From Acidobacteriota bacterium (GTDB lineage Bacteria > Acidobacteriota > Terriglobia > Terriglobales > Acidobacteriaceae): a stretch of 64,000 bases of DNA. Positions within the stretch are counted from its first letter, which is position 1. Each line of letters opens with the position of its first letter. Below, one piece after another: positions 17,587 through 26,262 of the stretch. Where the stretch lies: assembly GCA_003225055.1 (NCBI GenBank), contig QIAU01000135.1:62001-126000 (forward strand). Direction: 5' to 3'. The notes beneath the pieces were generated by a model. That model did no database searches. It had not been told where the DNA came from and was given only the letters and a program-made list of their open reading frames with translations. A program made the position numbers and the translations under genes.

Positions 17587-19488
17587 GTGAATTCGACGGT
17601 AAAAACAGTAGTGTTCTGGCTGGTCATTATCTTGTCGGCCGTCCTGCTCTGGCAGGTGGTCAAGAACAGCGGCGGAGGCCAGAAGGAAACCGACAGAAAC
17701 TTCACGCAGTTCTTGTCGGATGTGAACCAGGGCACGGTGCAGGACGTCACCATCAACGGCATGGAAGTGCGCGGCAAGTACCGTGATAACAAGCAGTTCC
17801 ACACTACCGTCCCCTCCAACTTCCCCGACATGTACAAGACGTTGCAGGACAAAGGTGTGCAGGTCAGCGTCCGCGATACTAGTGGCGGAGGCTGGCCCGG
17901 GTGGCTCTTCAACCTGGCTCCTATCATCCTGCTGGCAGCCCTCTGGTTCTTCATGATCCGCCAGATGCAGACCGGCGGAAACAAGGCTTTGTCCTTCGGC
18001 AAGAGCCGGGCCCGCCTGCTCTCCATGCAGCAGAAGAAAGTCACGTTCAAAGACGTAGCCGGCGTAGACGAGGCTAAGGAAGAGCTGCGGGAGATTATCG
18101 AGTTCCTGCGCGAAGCGCAGAAATTCCAGAAGCTCGGCGGACGCATTCCCAAAGGGGTGCTGCTGGTCGGACCTCCGGGAACCGGCAAAACCTTGCTGGC
18201 CCGAGCTGTAGCGGGCGAAGCGAACGTGCCGTTCTTCTCCATTTCGGGTTCCGACTTCGTAGAAATGTTTGTCGGCGTGGGCGCCAGCCGGGTTCGCGAC
18301 CTGTTCGAGCAGGGCAAGAAGAATGCCCCCTGCATCATCTTCATTGACGAAATTGACGCGGTAGGACGTCACCGCGGGGCGGGTTTGGGTGGCGGTCACG
18401 ATGAGCGCGAGCAGACACTGAACCAGTTGCTGGTCGAGATGGATGGCTTCGAATCCAATGAGGGCGTCATCTTGATGGCCGCGACCAACCGCCCTGACGT
18501 GCTCGATCCCGCGCTGTTGCGCCCCGGCCGTTTTGACCGCCGGGTAGTGGTGAGCCGCCCGGATGTACGTGGCCGTGAGGAGATCCTCCGCGTGCATACT
18601 CGCAAGATTCCTCTCGCCGACGACGTGGATCTCTCGGTCCTCGCGCGGGGCACTCCGGGATTCTCCGGCGCCGACCTGGCCAACATGGTCAACGAGGCTG
18701 CCCTGAGCGCAGCCCGCCAGAACCGCAAGGCAGTGCTTCAGTACGATTTTGAGCTGGCCAAAGACAAAGTCCTGATGGGTGTGGAGCGCAAGTCCATGAT
18801 CCTCTCCGACGAGGAGAAGAAGGTCACTGCCTTCCACGAAGCCGGGCACGCTCTGGTCGCGATGAAGCTACCGCACTCCGACCCCGTGCACAAGGTCACG
18901 ATCATTCCGCGTGGCATGGCTCTCGGCGTGACGCAGCAACTGCCTATCGACGACAAACATAATTACACCAAGGAATATCTCGAGACCAATATCGCCATTC
19001 TTATGGGTGGTCGTTTGGCGGAGGAAATCTTCCTGAACCAGATGAGCACCGGTGCCGGGAACGACATCGAGCGTGCCACCGAACTGGCTCGCAAAATGGT
19101 CTGTGAGTGGGGCATGAGCTCGCTTGGCCCGCTGACCTTCGGCAAAAAGGAAGAGCAGATCTTCTTGGGCCGGGAGATCGCGCAGCATCGCGATTACAGC
19201 GAGGACACAGCGATCAAGATTGACCAGGAAGTCAGGCGTCTGGTCGATAACGGCTACGGCACAGCGAAGGGCCTGCTTTCCGAGAACAAGGCAGTGCTGA
19301 CCAGGATCGCCAATGCCTTGTTGGAGCGCGAGGTCCTGGATGCCAACGAGATCAAGATGATCGTCGAAGGCAAAGACCTGCCGCCGATCAAGGCTGTGCC
19401 GAAGGACGACGGCGTACAGCATGTGCTGAAGCCGGAGCCGGGACGCCCCGGAATCGCCAAGGGCGGCGACTATCCTGCGCCAGCGTAA
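17587..19488 (+). CDS. ftsH: ATP-dependent zinc metalloprotease FtsH
   Basis: 633 aa, GTG start preceded by GGAG. Membrane-bound AAA protease for quality control of membrane and regulatory proteins. Two transmembrane segments (about residues 6-23 and 116-134) flank a periplasmic loop. The AAA module carries Walker A GPPGTGKT, Walker [17 protein letters not shown] and the second region of homology with [20 protein letters not shown]. The protease site is HEAGH. All functional residues are present. Confidence 0.97.
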   Translation: MNSTVKTVVFWLVIILSAVLLWQVVKNSGGGQKETDRNFTQFLSDVNQGTVQDVTINGMEVRGKYRDNKQFHTTVPSNFPDMYKTLQDKGVQVSVRDTSGGGWPGWLFNLAPIILLAALWFFMIRQMQTGGNKALSFGKSRARLLSMQQKKVTFKDVAGVDEAKEELREIIEFLREAQKFQKLGGRIPKGVLLVGPPGTGKTLLARAVAGEANVPFFSISGSDFVEMFVGVGASRVRDLFEQGKKNAPCIIFIDEIDAVGRHRGAGLGGGHDEREQTLNQLLVEMDGFESNEGVILMAATNRPDVLDPALLRPGRFDRRVVVSRPDVRGREEILRVHTRKIPLADDVDLSVLARGTPGFSGADLANMVNEAALSAARQNRKAVLQYDFELAKDKVLMGVERKSMILSDEEKKVTAFHEAGHALVAMKLPHSDPVHKVTIIPRGMALGVTQQLPIDDKHNYTKEYLETNIAILMGGRLAEEIFLNQMSTGAGNDIERATELARKMVCEWGMSSLGPLTFGKKEEQIFLGREIAQHRDYSEDTAIKIDQEVRRLVDNGYGTAKGLLSENKAVLTRIANALLEREVLDANEIKMIVEGKDLPPIKAVPKDDGVQHVLKPEPGRPGIAKGGDYPAPA

Positions 19489-19556
19489 GGGAGAGTTTCA
19501 ACTTTCTGATTTCCAATTTCAGATGGGCGACCAAACGGCCGCCCTCGGTTCTTGGT

Positions 19557-19597
19557 TGTCATTCTAAGCGAGGGCTTCAGCCCGAGTCGAAGGATCG
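19557..19597. repeat. GTCATTCTAAGCG...GTCGAAGGATC dispersed element
   Basis: Resembles the GTCATCCTGAGCG...GAAGGATC elements common between genes of this lineage. Related strings are at 35645-35700, 27634-27660 and 25710-25736. Confidence 0.5.
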
Positions 19598-19724
19598 CTA
19601 CCTCGATTTTCGCAGTCGGGGGATATGTTCGATTGCGTGTGGACTCTCTGCGCGAGCCCAAGCCGCGCATCAGCTGACCGGTACTGTGATACTCCCCGCA
19701 AGCCACACTCAGACGATCATCGTC

Positions 19725-19758
19725 AAGCCGTGTAGCGGAGAACGGCATGCACGGTTTG
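19725..19758 (+). ncRNA. Possible group II intron domain V remnant
   Basis: A 34-nt stretch, the canonical domain V length. It has AAGCCGTG at the 5' side and CACGGTTT at the 3' side forming an 8-bp lower stem, the AGC triad next to the 5' end, and an AGAA-type cap. The upper stem is imperfect. The following AAAGGGGA also resembles introns. I see no domain I-IV or reverse-transcriptase frame nearby, so it would be a fragment of an intron different from the IIC element at 29.2 kb. Confidence 0.45.
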
Positions 19759-19976
19759 AAAGGGGATTTGCCGGAAACGGGTCAGATTCGCTGACCGCGC
19801 GCCATCATCTACCGATGCCCATGCAGCCGAGTCCGATTGCCGAGACCTGAAGTCCGCTGCGTCCTAACTAACCGGCGGGTCTGGAATTAGCGGTGGGAAT
19901 TAGTGAATGAGTGATAGATGCGACAGCCGCACGGACGGACGATGCTGGGTATTCGAGGGGCTCGCGAAAAATCCTG

Positions 19977-21071
19977 CTACTGGGAGACTGAGATCAACAG
20001 CTTTCTTGCGGGCAGGACTTCTCCAGCTTCCACCGCTGGGACTCCGACAGCATTCAGCGCACGCGAGAGCTCAGAGGCGCCTTCGGCGGCAACCGAAATC
20101 AGAAGACCTCCGGCGGTTTGCGGATCAAACAACAAGGTCTTTAGATCGTCGCTGATGGCTTGCTCATAGCCCACCACACACTCAGCAAATTCGCGGTTAG
20201 CCCTCAGCCCACCGGGAATATTGCCGGCTCGAATGCACTCCAACGCCCCGTCCAGCACAGGCACGCGGCTCGCATAGATTCGGAGGCTGACATTGGACCC
20301 GAGCGCCATTTCGCGCGCATGTCCGATCAGCCCAAACCCGGTAATGTCGGTCATCGAATGCACAGCCCAGGTAGGGGCAGCCCCCCTCGGCTGTCCGGTC
20401 GAGCGCAGCTCGGCTCCTGCGGTCACGACCTCTGCCGCAGCTTTGTTCAGAGTAGTCATGGAGGCAATCGCGGAATTGATCCACGACTGCTTCGCGGTCG
20501 CTTTCTTGATCGCGGTAGAAATTACGCCTGTGCCCAGCGCCTTGGTAAGCACAAGCCGGTCACCAGGCTCGGCTCCGGTATTCGCCAATATTTTGAGCGG
20601 ATGGATGACTCCGGTAACGGAATATCCAAACTTGGTCTCCTCATCGCGGATGCTGTGCCCGCCGACGACGGTACACCCTGCTTCCATCATCTTGGCGAGG
20701 CCGCCGGCAAGAATCCTCTCCAAGATCTCCAGATCGCCCTTCTCTGGGTAGCCCACCAAAGCTAGAGAGGTCAGAGGCTTTCCTCCCATGGCATAGACAT
20801 CACTGAGTGAATTGGTCGCCGCAATCTGGCCAAAAGTGTAGGGATCATCCACGATGGGCGTGAAGAAATCGACGGTCTGCACTAGGGCCATGTCGGGCAA
20901 AATTTGATACACGCCGGCGTCGTCGGCGTGATCGAAGCCGACCAGCACGTTGGGATCCTGTTGCCGGGCTAATTTCCCAAGCACCGCGTCCAGCGCCGCC
21001 GGACTCAGCTTGGAAGCTCAACCGGCGGCTTTAACAGTCTCCGTCAGTCGGATAGTCTTCACCTCAGACAT
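19977..21071 (-). CDS. selD: Selenide, water dikinase SelD, itself a selenoprotein (in-frame UGA)
   Basis: Makes selenophosphate from selenide and ATP. Conventional calling would start at the GTG at 20984 and lose the N-terminus. Reading from ATG 21071 gives MSEVKTIRLTETVKAAG, then UGA at 21018-21020, then ASKLSPAALDAVLGKL running in the same frame into the rest of SelD. The UGA falls exactly where SelD has its catalytic Cys or Sec, just before the conserved lysine. The body shows GFDHADDAGVY, VDFFTPIVDDPYTFGQIAA, NSLSDVYAMGG and VVGGHSI. The 364-residue length (including Sec) fits. Residues GAELRSTGQPRGAAPTW come from an inserted dispersed repeat. Confidence 0.92.
20371..20418. repeat. Dispersed element inside selD
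   Basis: GTAGGGGCAGCCCCCCTCGG continuing CTGTCCGGTCGAGCGCAGCT. Near-copies lie in dusB (31994-32040) and across the dusB stop (32275-32317). Here it encodes an extra 17-residue segment within SelD. Confidence 0.7.
20988..21004 (-). promoter_or_regulatory. Candidate bacterial SECIS hairpin of selD
   Basis: On the mRNA, GUCCGGC-GGC-GCUGGAC forms a 7-bp stem (one G-U) with a loop starting GG. It begins 13 nt after the UGA and its apical loop lies about 20 nt after it, within the known 16-37 nt window for bacterial SECIS elements, with G in the first two loop positions. An alternative outer stem, GCCGCCGG (21022-21029) with CCGGCGGC (20995-21002), would enclose the UGA. Confidence 0.6.
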
Positions 21072-21249
21072 AGGCTCATTGTAGCGGAGGGATTAAGGTT
21101 GTGGGGGGCGCGCGCGCCCTCGTCCGTCCAGCCGAGCCAAGCTCGGCTGCGGCTGAAGCCCGCACATGTCTTTGGGTGACTTAGCGGTACGTCTGAAGAC
21201 GTGCCCTGATACGATTGGAATCCTCCAGCACGGTGGGTCGTGGGCTCGG

Positions 21250-21756
21250 CTACTTGGTGGTTACCTCCACCACCCGCATTTCAGGGAACTGATGGTTCCA
21301 CTGCGCCGAGATGCTTTCCAGAGTGAGGCGAAACGGTTTTCTCTGACCAGGACTCAGAGGCGAAGCGCTGAGGTCGACCGCGTCCGGATAAGGGCCGGTG
21401 GTCTTAAGGATGTGGAGGGGGAGCAGTTCATCCCCGACAACCTCCCCCATGTCGTCCTTGAACACGACGCGAACTACCGCATGAGTCAGAGTTTTGTCAC
21501 CCGTGTTTGAGACAATCCCATCAAGGTAGGACACCGTCGCGCCCACAAAGCTTTCCGCCGCGCTCATCTTTAGGTCGGAAATCTGGAGCTTGGCAGCATA
21601 CGGCGGAGGACCGGTGCGAGGCCGCGGCTCTTCGCGCATCGCCAGAACGATCACACCTACGACGACGACCACGATGGCCACACCAATCAAAACAGGGCGC
21701 CAGGTCGACTCGCGTTCTTCCGTGGAAACCGGCGAAGGCTGGATCAGTCCACCCAT
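21250..21756 (-). CDS. Membrane-anchored DUF2393-like protein
   Basis: 168 aa from the ATG at 21756 (MGGLIQPSPVSTEERESTWR). One transmembrane helix at about residues 22-43 (VLIGVAIVVVVVGVIVLAM), then a beta-rich extracytoplasmic domain. It contains VSYLDGIVSNTGDKTLTHAV, characteristic of the FxxLxG/DUF2393 group that resembles immunoglobulin-like folds. Function unknown. Upstream of its start is an AT-rich repeat tract. Confidence 0.65.
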   Translation of the reverse strand: MGGLIQPSPVSTEERESTWRPVLIGVAIVVVVVGVIVLAMREEPRPRTGPPPYAAKLQISDLKMSAAESFVGATVSYLDGIVSNTGDKTLTHAVVRVVFKDDMGEVVGDELLPLHILKTTGPYPDAVDLSASPLSPGQRKPFRLTLESISAQWNHQFPEMRVVEVTTK

Positions 21757-21768
21757 GAGGGAATTGTA

Positions 21769-21831
21769 GATTGTTGATTTTTGATTGTCGATTTCGGGCA
21801 ATCTGAAATCCAAATCTACAATCTGCAATCG
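21769..21831. repeat. ATTGTTGATTTTTGATTGTCGATTT-type tandem tract
   Basis: Irregular tandem repeats of GATTGT/AATCTGAAATCCAAATCTACAATC between the DUF2393-like gene and tldE. Low complexity and much more AT-rich than its surroundings. Confidence 0.55.
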
Positions 21832-21833
21832 AC

Positions 21834-23222
21834 TCACTCTCCTCCGACCGTCAGCCCATCAATCCGAAGGGTGGGGCAAGCCACCGCACCGCGAAACTCC
21901 AGGTCACTGGCGATGTCCGAGATGTTGAAGAACATTTCCTTCAGATTTCCCGCCACCGTAATTTCTTCCACCGGGTAGGTTAATTCGCCGCCCGAGATCC
22001 AGAGTCCCGAAGCTCCGCGCGAATAGTCACCCGTGACCAGGTTTACTCCGTGCCCGAGAAACTCAGTGACATATAGGCCTTCGGGAATGCCGGCGATCAA
22101 TTCCTTGGGGGGCTTTGTTCCGGGCTGCAGGAAGTAATTACCAGGCCCGATGCCCGGAGTTCCCGCCAAGCCGCGCGAGGCGTTGGCCGTGGTCTGCAAT
22201 CCAAGCTTTCTTGCCGTGTAGGTGTTCAGCAGGTAAGACTTGAGCACGCCATTCTCGATGACGATCGTACGACGGGTTGGCACACCTTCCCCGTCGAATG
22301 GACTGGTGCCAAAGCCGCCCGGCATGGTGCCATCGTCAATCACCGTCACGTTGTCGCCCGCAATTTTCTGGCCCAGTTTGCCCGCTAGGAACGAAGCTCC
22401 GCGATACACCGAATCCCCGTTCACACCTTCGAAGATATGGTCCAGGATGGAGTTTGCCACCAGTGGGTCCAATACGACAGGCAGGTGAGCCGTCTTAACC
22501 CTGCGCGCTCCTAGCCGCCTCAGGGTTCGTTCTGCCGCTACTTTACCCACCCCCTCCGGCGACTCCAGTCGAGCTAAGCTACGTGCCACCGAGTACCAGT
22601 AATCCCGCTGCATCGCACCCTTTTCGTCCTGGGCGATGGGGGCCACCGCGACCGAGCAGTAGGAACGGCGGAATTCGCCTACAAACCCATGAGAATTGGC
22701 CAGCACCTTGTATCCGGTAGCCGCGTCAAACGATCCGCCTTCCGAGTTCTTTATCCGCGGATCGTAATCGAGCGCCGTCTTCTCTGCTAGTCGCGCGTAG
22801 TTGATCCGCTCCTCTCCCGGCAACGAATAAACGTCTTCGTAGTACAAGTCGAGGTCGCCGGGAATCGAGCCCAATTGAGAGAACTCCGGAATCCCGGCAT
22901 TCGGGTCTTCGGATGTAATCTTGGCAAGCTCCAGCGCTGAGGTCAGCATGCGATCCAGGGCCGCACGCGAGAAGTCGCTGGAATAGGTACTGGCCGAGCG
23001 CTTGCCGAAGAACACGCGAACACCGATAGCCCGGGAACCCGACTCTTTTAAGGTTTCAACTTGGCCCAGACGAACGACAGTTGAGAATTCGTCGCCTTCA
23101 CGGACCACGCACTCGGCGGCAGTTGCTCCGCCGGTCATCGCGCGTCCAACGACGTCCGCAGCCAGTTCTTTCAGGTCAGTTCCGAGCTTCAAGTTTCTAG
23201 TTTCCAGAGTGGGATTTGACAT
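21834..23222 (-). CDS. pmbA: TldE/PmbA-family metalloprotease partner subunit
   Basis: Partner of TldD in the heterodimeric protease that cleaves peptides such as microcin B17 precursor. From ATG 23222 it is 462 aa. Family features: ECVVREGDEFSTVVRLGQVE near the N-terminus, GVRVFFGKRSASTYSSD, and GTSPFDGEGVPTRRTIVIEN. It lacks the HExxxH site, as expected for TldE. The first residues (TLETRNLKLG) are encoded by a GAAACTAGAAACTTGAA repeat, so the true start may lie a few codons downstream. Located 60 nt after tldD; likely one transcript. Confidence 0.9.
   Translation of the reverse strand: MSNPTLETRNLKLGTDLKELAADVVGRAMTGGATAAECVVREGDEFSTVVRLGQVETLKESGSRAIGVRVFFGKRSASTYSSDFSRAALDRMLTSALELAKITSEDPNAGIPEFSQLGSIPGDLDLYYEDVYSLPGEERINYARLAEKTALDYDPRIKNSEGGSFDAATGYKVLANSHGFVGEFRRSYCSVAVAPIAQDEKGAMQRDYWYSVARSLARLESPEGVGKVAAERTLRRLGARRVKTAHLPVVLDPLVANSILDHIFEGVNGDSVYRGASFLAGKLGQKIAGDNVTVIDDGTMPGGFGTSPFDGEGVPTRRTIVIENGVLKSYLLNTYTARKLGLQTTANASRGLAGTPGIGPGNYFLQPGTKPPKELIAGIPEGLYVTEFLGHGVNLVTGDYSRGASGLWISGGELTYPVEEITVAGNLKEMFFNISDIASDLEFRGAVACPTLRIDGLTVGGE
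23187..23207. repeat. GAAACTAGAAACTTGAAG repeat at the 5' end of tldE
   Basis: Minus-strand copy of the tandem repeat seen before cobO and folC. Here it overlaps the predicted N-terminal codons of tldE. Confidence 0.55.
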
Positions 23223-23282
23223 GAATTGATTTCGTAAATACGACAATTCGGCAGTAAGGTTGAATCTTGTCTCAGGCAGTGC

Positions 23283-24731
23283 TCACTGCATAAATCCGCC
23301 CATATCGCGCTTAGCGGTGCCGCCGACGGTGAGCCGGTCCACTTTAATGGTCGGAATGCCGACACCCACTGGAACAGCCTGGCCGTCTTTGCCGCAGGTG
23401 CCAACGCCTTCATCGAGCTGCAAATCATTGCCAACCATGGACACCCGGGTCAGCACGTCCGGCCCGTTCCCGATCAGCGTAGCGCCTTTGATAGGGGCGG
23501 TAATAACGCCGTCTTCGATCAGATAGGCCTCGGACGCCGAGAACACAAATTTCCCGTTGGTGATGTCGACCTGCCCGCCGCCGAAGTTGACCGCGTAGAT
23601 GCCACGTTTCACGGAGCGGATGATGTCCTGCGGGTCATCGTTTCCGGCCAGCAGGTAAGTGTTCGTCATGCGCGGCATGGGAATGTGCTCGTAGCTTTCG
23701 CGACGCCCATTTCCGGTATCCGCCATGCCCATTAGCCGGGACGAAAGCTTGTCGCTCAGGTAGCCCTTCAGAATTCCATTTTCAATCAGCACGGTCTCTT
23801 GGGTAGGCTGCCCTTCGTCGTCCAGATTGAGCGACCCTCTGCGCCACGGCATAGTGCCGTTGTCGACCACTGTGCATTTCTCGCTGGCTACGCGTTTGCC
23901 GATCAGGCCTGCGAAGGCCGAGGTTTTCTTGCGATTGAAATCGGCTTCCAGCCCGTGACCGACCGCTTCGTGGAGGAGCACGCCAGGCCAGCCCGGACCA
24001 AGCACTACTTCCATCTCGCCCGCCGGAGCCTCCCGCGCATCCAGTTGCAGAATAGCCTGCCGCGCGGCTTCCTTCGCAAAATACTCCGGAGTCTTCTCAG
24101 CGAAGAAAAAATCGAGTGCGACGCGACCGCCCCCTCCGGCACTGCCTCGCGCCGAGTTGCCATCGGTCTTGGCAATGCACGAAACATTCATGCGGGCCAG
24201 CGGCTGTGAGTCTTCGGCAAAGGTACCGTCCGAACCGATGACAAGAATGTTCCGAAGTTCGTCCGCATAGCTGGCGCGAACTTCCTTAATGCGGGGATCG
24301 AAGGCCCGTGCAGCTGCATCGCCACGCATGACCAGCTCAACCTTGGCCGTAATTTTCGCATCCACAGAAGGGAGCGTCACAGGATACAAGCTCCGGGCGG
24401 GCTTTTCCCGGAATCCTACGATCGGCTCCTTGGCTGGGCCGCTGGCGATCAGCGCAGCGGTCCGCGCCGCGTGCAGGATGCGCTCCGGCGAAAGGTCGTC
24501 CGTGTAGGCATAGCCGGTGCGCTCGTCCGATAGCACACGTACTCCGCACCCGGCAGAGATGCCTTGCGAAGCCGACTTCACCATCGACTCGTCTACCATT
24601 AGAGAAGTCGAGGATAAGTATTCGAAATAAAGGTCGGCATACTCGCCACCGGCGGAAACAGCGGCTGCCAGATAGCGCTCCAAATCCTGTTGAGTAAGGC
24701 CGTAGTGCTGAAAGAAGAACCTATTGGTCAT
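23283..24731 (-). CDS. tldD: TldD-family zinc metalloprotease
   Basis: Catalytic subunit of the TldD/TldE protease. The ATG at 24731 gives MTNRFFFQHYGLTQQDLERY and 482 aa, close to family length. The zinc site is HEAVGHGLEAD (HExxxH). Other family features: SLNLDDEGQPTQETVLIENG, RMTNTYLLAG and a C-terminal DGQAVPVGVGIPTIKVDRLTVGGTA. It precedes tldE in the same direction. Cellular substrate unknown. Confidence 0.93.
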   Translation of the reverse strand: MTNRFFFQHYGLTQQDLERYLAAAVSAGGEYADLYFEYLSSTSLMVDESMVKSASQGISAGCGVRVLSDERTGYAYTDDLSPERILHAARTAALIASGPAKEPIVGFREKPARSLYPVTLPSVDAKITAKVELVMRGDAAARAFDPRIKEVRASYADELRNILVIGSDGTFAEDSQPLARMNVSCIAKTDGNSARGSAGGGGRVALDFFFAEKTPEYFAKEAARQAILQLDAREAPAGEMEVVLGPGWPGVLLHEAVGHGLEADFNRKKTSAFAGLIGKRVASEKCTVVDNGTMPWRRGSLNLDDEGQPTQETVLIENGILKGYLSDKLSSRLMGMADTGNGRRESYEHIPMPRMTNTYLLAGNDDPQDIIRSVKRGIYAVNFGGGQVDITNGKFVFSASEAYLIEDGVITAPIKGATLIGNGPDVLTRVSMVGNDLQLDEGVGTCGKDGQAVPVGVGIPTIKVDRLTVGGTAKRDMGGFMQ

Positions 24732-24810
24732 CACGGTAATAATTCGATGCGGTGGGACTGGACTACTCCCCCAATTCATTATCCCATAAGCACTGTGTGG
24801 GTCCGAGCGT

Positions 24811-25690
24811 TTGACCCGCCTCCACACCGATTTAGAGGGCACCTACCCAGGATTCACTGGGCCGCGGCTTAGCACCTCCATGGACTTGGAGCACTCCTTC
24901 GGCCCTGTCTACGCTGGTGGGCTGCTTTGCAAGGGGCGCTCCTCTTTATGCCTTGTTCGGAGTAAATCAGTAAGAGACGCAAGCTTCCATCGCTGCTGTC
25001 CTGACCTTCGCAATCTTGTGGTCGAAGGGCTCAAATCCTTGCTCGCCGCCGCCAGCTCGGCCCGGAACTGCGAACGCATAGCTCACCTGAATCCCAACCC
25101 AGCCAAGTGGCGGCTGTTTGAATTTGAAGAACGAAAGATGAGTCACTGGGGGAGATCGAAAGAACGGGCGCTCGACGGCAAGAATGTGCCTGATTTCGTG
25201 AATCTAATCCGTCGCGTCGGAGAAGTGCGACGGCCGGAAAGCGCGCGCGACCACCCGCTGTTTCGCCTACATCCAGCGCGCTGGCTGGAGTGGCGGGTTA
25301 TCCAAGAATCGCCGCCCCAGATGTCGATTCCCAGGTCCCCGCCTTCTCTGACCCCGCTCGCGCCATGATCGATGTCCCAAGTATTACCCGCGACCGGAGC
25401 CTGGCGGTGGTTGAGTTGAAGCCGACAAGACATTCACCTGCCACCTGCAAGGGTTGGATTCCCGGCGCCGAGGATTGGCACCACACCCGCGGCGAGTTCC
25501 CGCGTCTCGGCTATTTCCCTGATCGGGAGCTGTCACCGAGCCGCCACTGCCCTTCCTCGTCGCCCCAGCGCTGCGTGTGCATTGCACAACCGACACATTC
25601 CTGCATTACATCTCGCCCGAGGTGCAATGGACTTTACCGGGGAATCGATGAACGATGGCGGACAGCAGTGAGGGTTATCTTCCGCAAACA
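24811..25690 (+). pseudogene. Decayed PD-(D/E)XK nuclease-like gene
   Basis: One long frame (to 25366) reads LRNLVVEGLKSLLAAASSAR, AHLNPNPAKWRLFEFEERKM and ALDGKNVPDFVNLIRRVGEV. A second frame then takes over with PQVPAF-like QVPAFSDPARAMIDVPSITR followed by LAVVELK, the D...ExK signature of PD-(D/E)XK folds. Frame changes continue: IHLP, LQGLD, EDWHHTRGEF, then EPPLPFLVAPALRVH, DTFLHYISPEVQWTL and GIDERWRTAVRVIFRKH. The pieces are in order and read as one protein of about 280 aa with at least four frameshifts. Family assignment is from memory of similar acidobacterial proteins. Confidence 0.65.
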
Positions 25691-25759
25691 CGCGAATTGT
25701 CTGCCCGGGCAGATTCCTCGCTGCGCTCGGAATGATAATCCGTGTAAATCCGGGGCCAA

Positions 25760-26248
25760 CTATTCTTCAGGCCAAGCCCCGAGCAATCGGCGCAAAGCCA
25801 CCAGCTGTCCGATATGGTATGCGTTATGGTCCGCGACCAGCAGGGCCTCCCGCAAGATTGTCTGGCCGTCGCCCCACCGAATCGGTGCATAGAGATCGGT
25901 TTTGGGATCGCTGACCAGTCGCTGCATAGCCTTCAACTCAGTCCGGAAGGACTTCACGCTCTTGTCCCATGCCGGCGCACTCAGCGGCGCCTCCCTTGCC
26001 GGCCAGTACCCCTTAGGCCAATCAGGCGACTTGTGTTTTCGATTGCGGCTGAATTCCAGAATGTCCCATTGCGCGATCCGCATATGTTCCAGAAGCATCC
26101 ACGCGGTATAAGGCAGTCCTTCGGCTTTCTTCCCACGCAGATTTTCAGGCAGATCCGCGACAGCAGCATCGAAGGTCGTGTGCGCTTGGCTGCCTTTCAA
26201 CAGGTTCAGAAGATGCGAGCGAAGGCTCTCGTCTTTCTTGTCGTCCAT
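25760..26248 (-). CDS. DinB-family putative metal-dependent hydrolase
   Basis: 162 aa from ATG 26248. Four-helix-bundle DinB/YfiT type. The three metal ligands appear as His in LLEHMRIAQWDIL and the two His in ADHNAYHIGQLVALRRLLG. Proteins of this family act as thiol transferases or have unknown roles. It starts 15 nt after the end of the UvrC-like gene on the same strand, so the two are probably co-transcribed. Confidence 0.8.
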   Translation of the reverse strand: MDDKKDESLRSHLLNLLKGSQAHTTFDAAVADLPENLRGKKAEGLPYTAWMLLEHMRIAQWDILEFSRNRKHKSPDWPKGYWPAREAPLSAPAWDKSVKSFRTELKAMQRLVSDPKTDLYAPIRWGDGQTILREALLVADHNAYHIGQLVALRRLLGAWPEE

Positions 26249-26262
26249 AAACCTACCCCTGC

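Larger units (their letters stand above)
19489..19976. other. Gene-free region between ftsH and selD
   Basis: About 490 nt between the stop codons of convergent genes. It contains a TGTCATTCTAAGCGAG...GAGTCGAAGGATC dispersed repeat (19557-19597) and a group II intron domain V-like 34-mer (19725-19758). No reading frame here looks like a protein. Confidence 0.5.
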
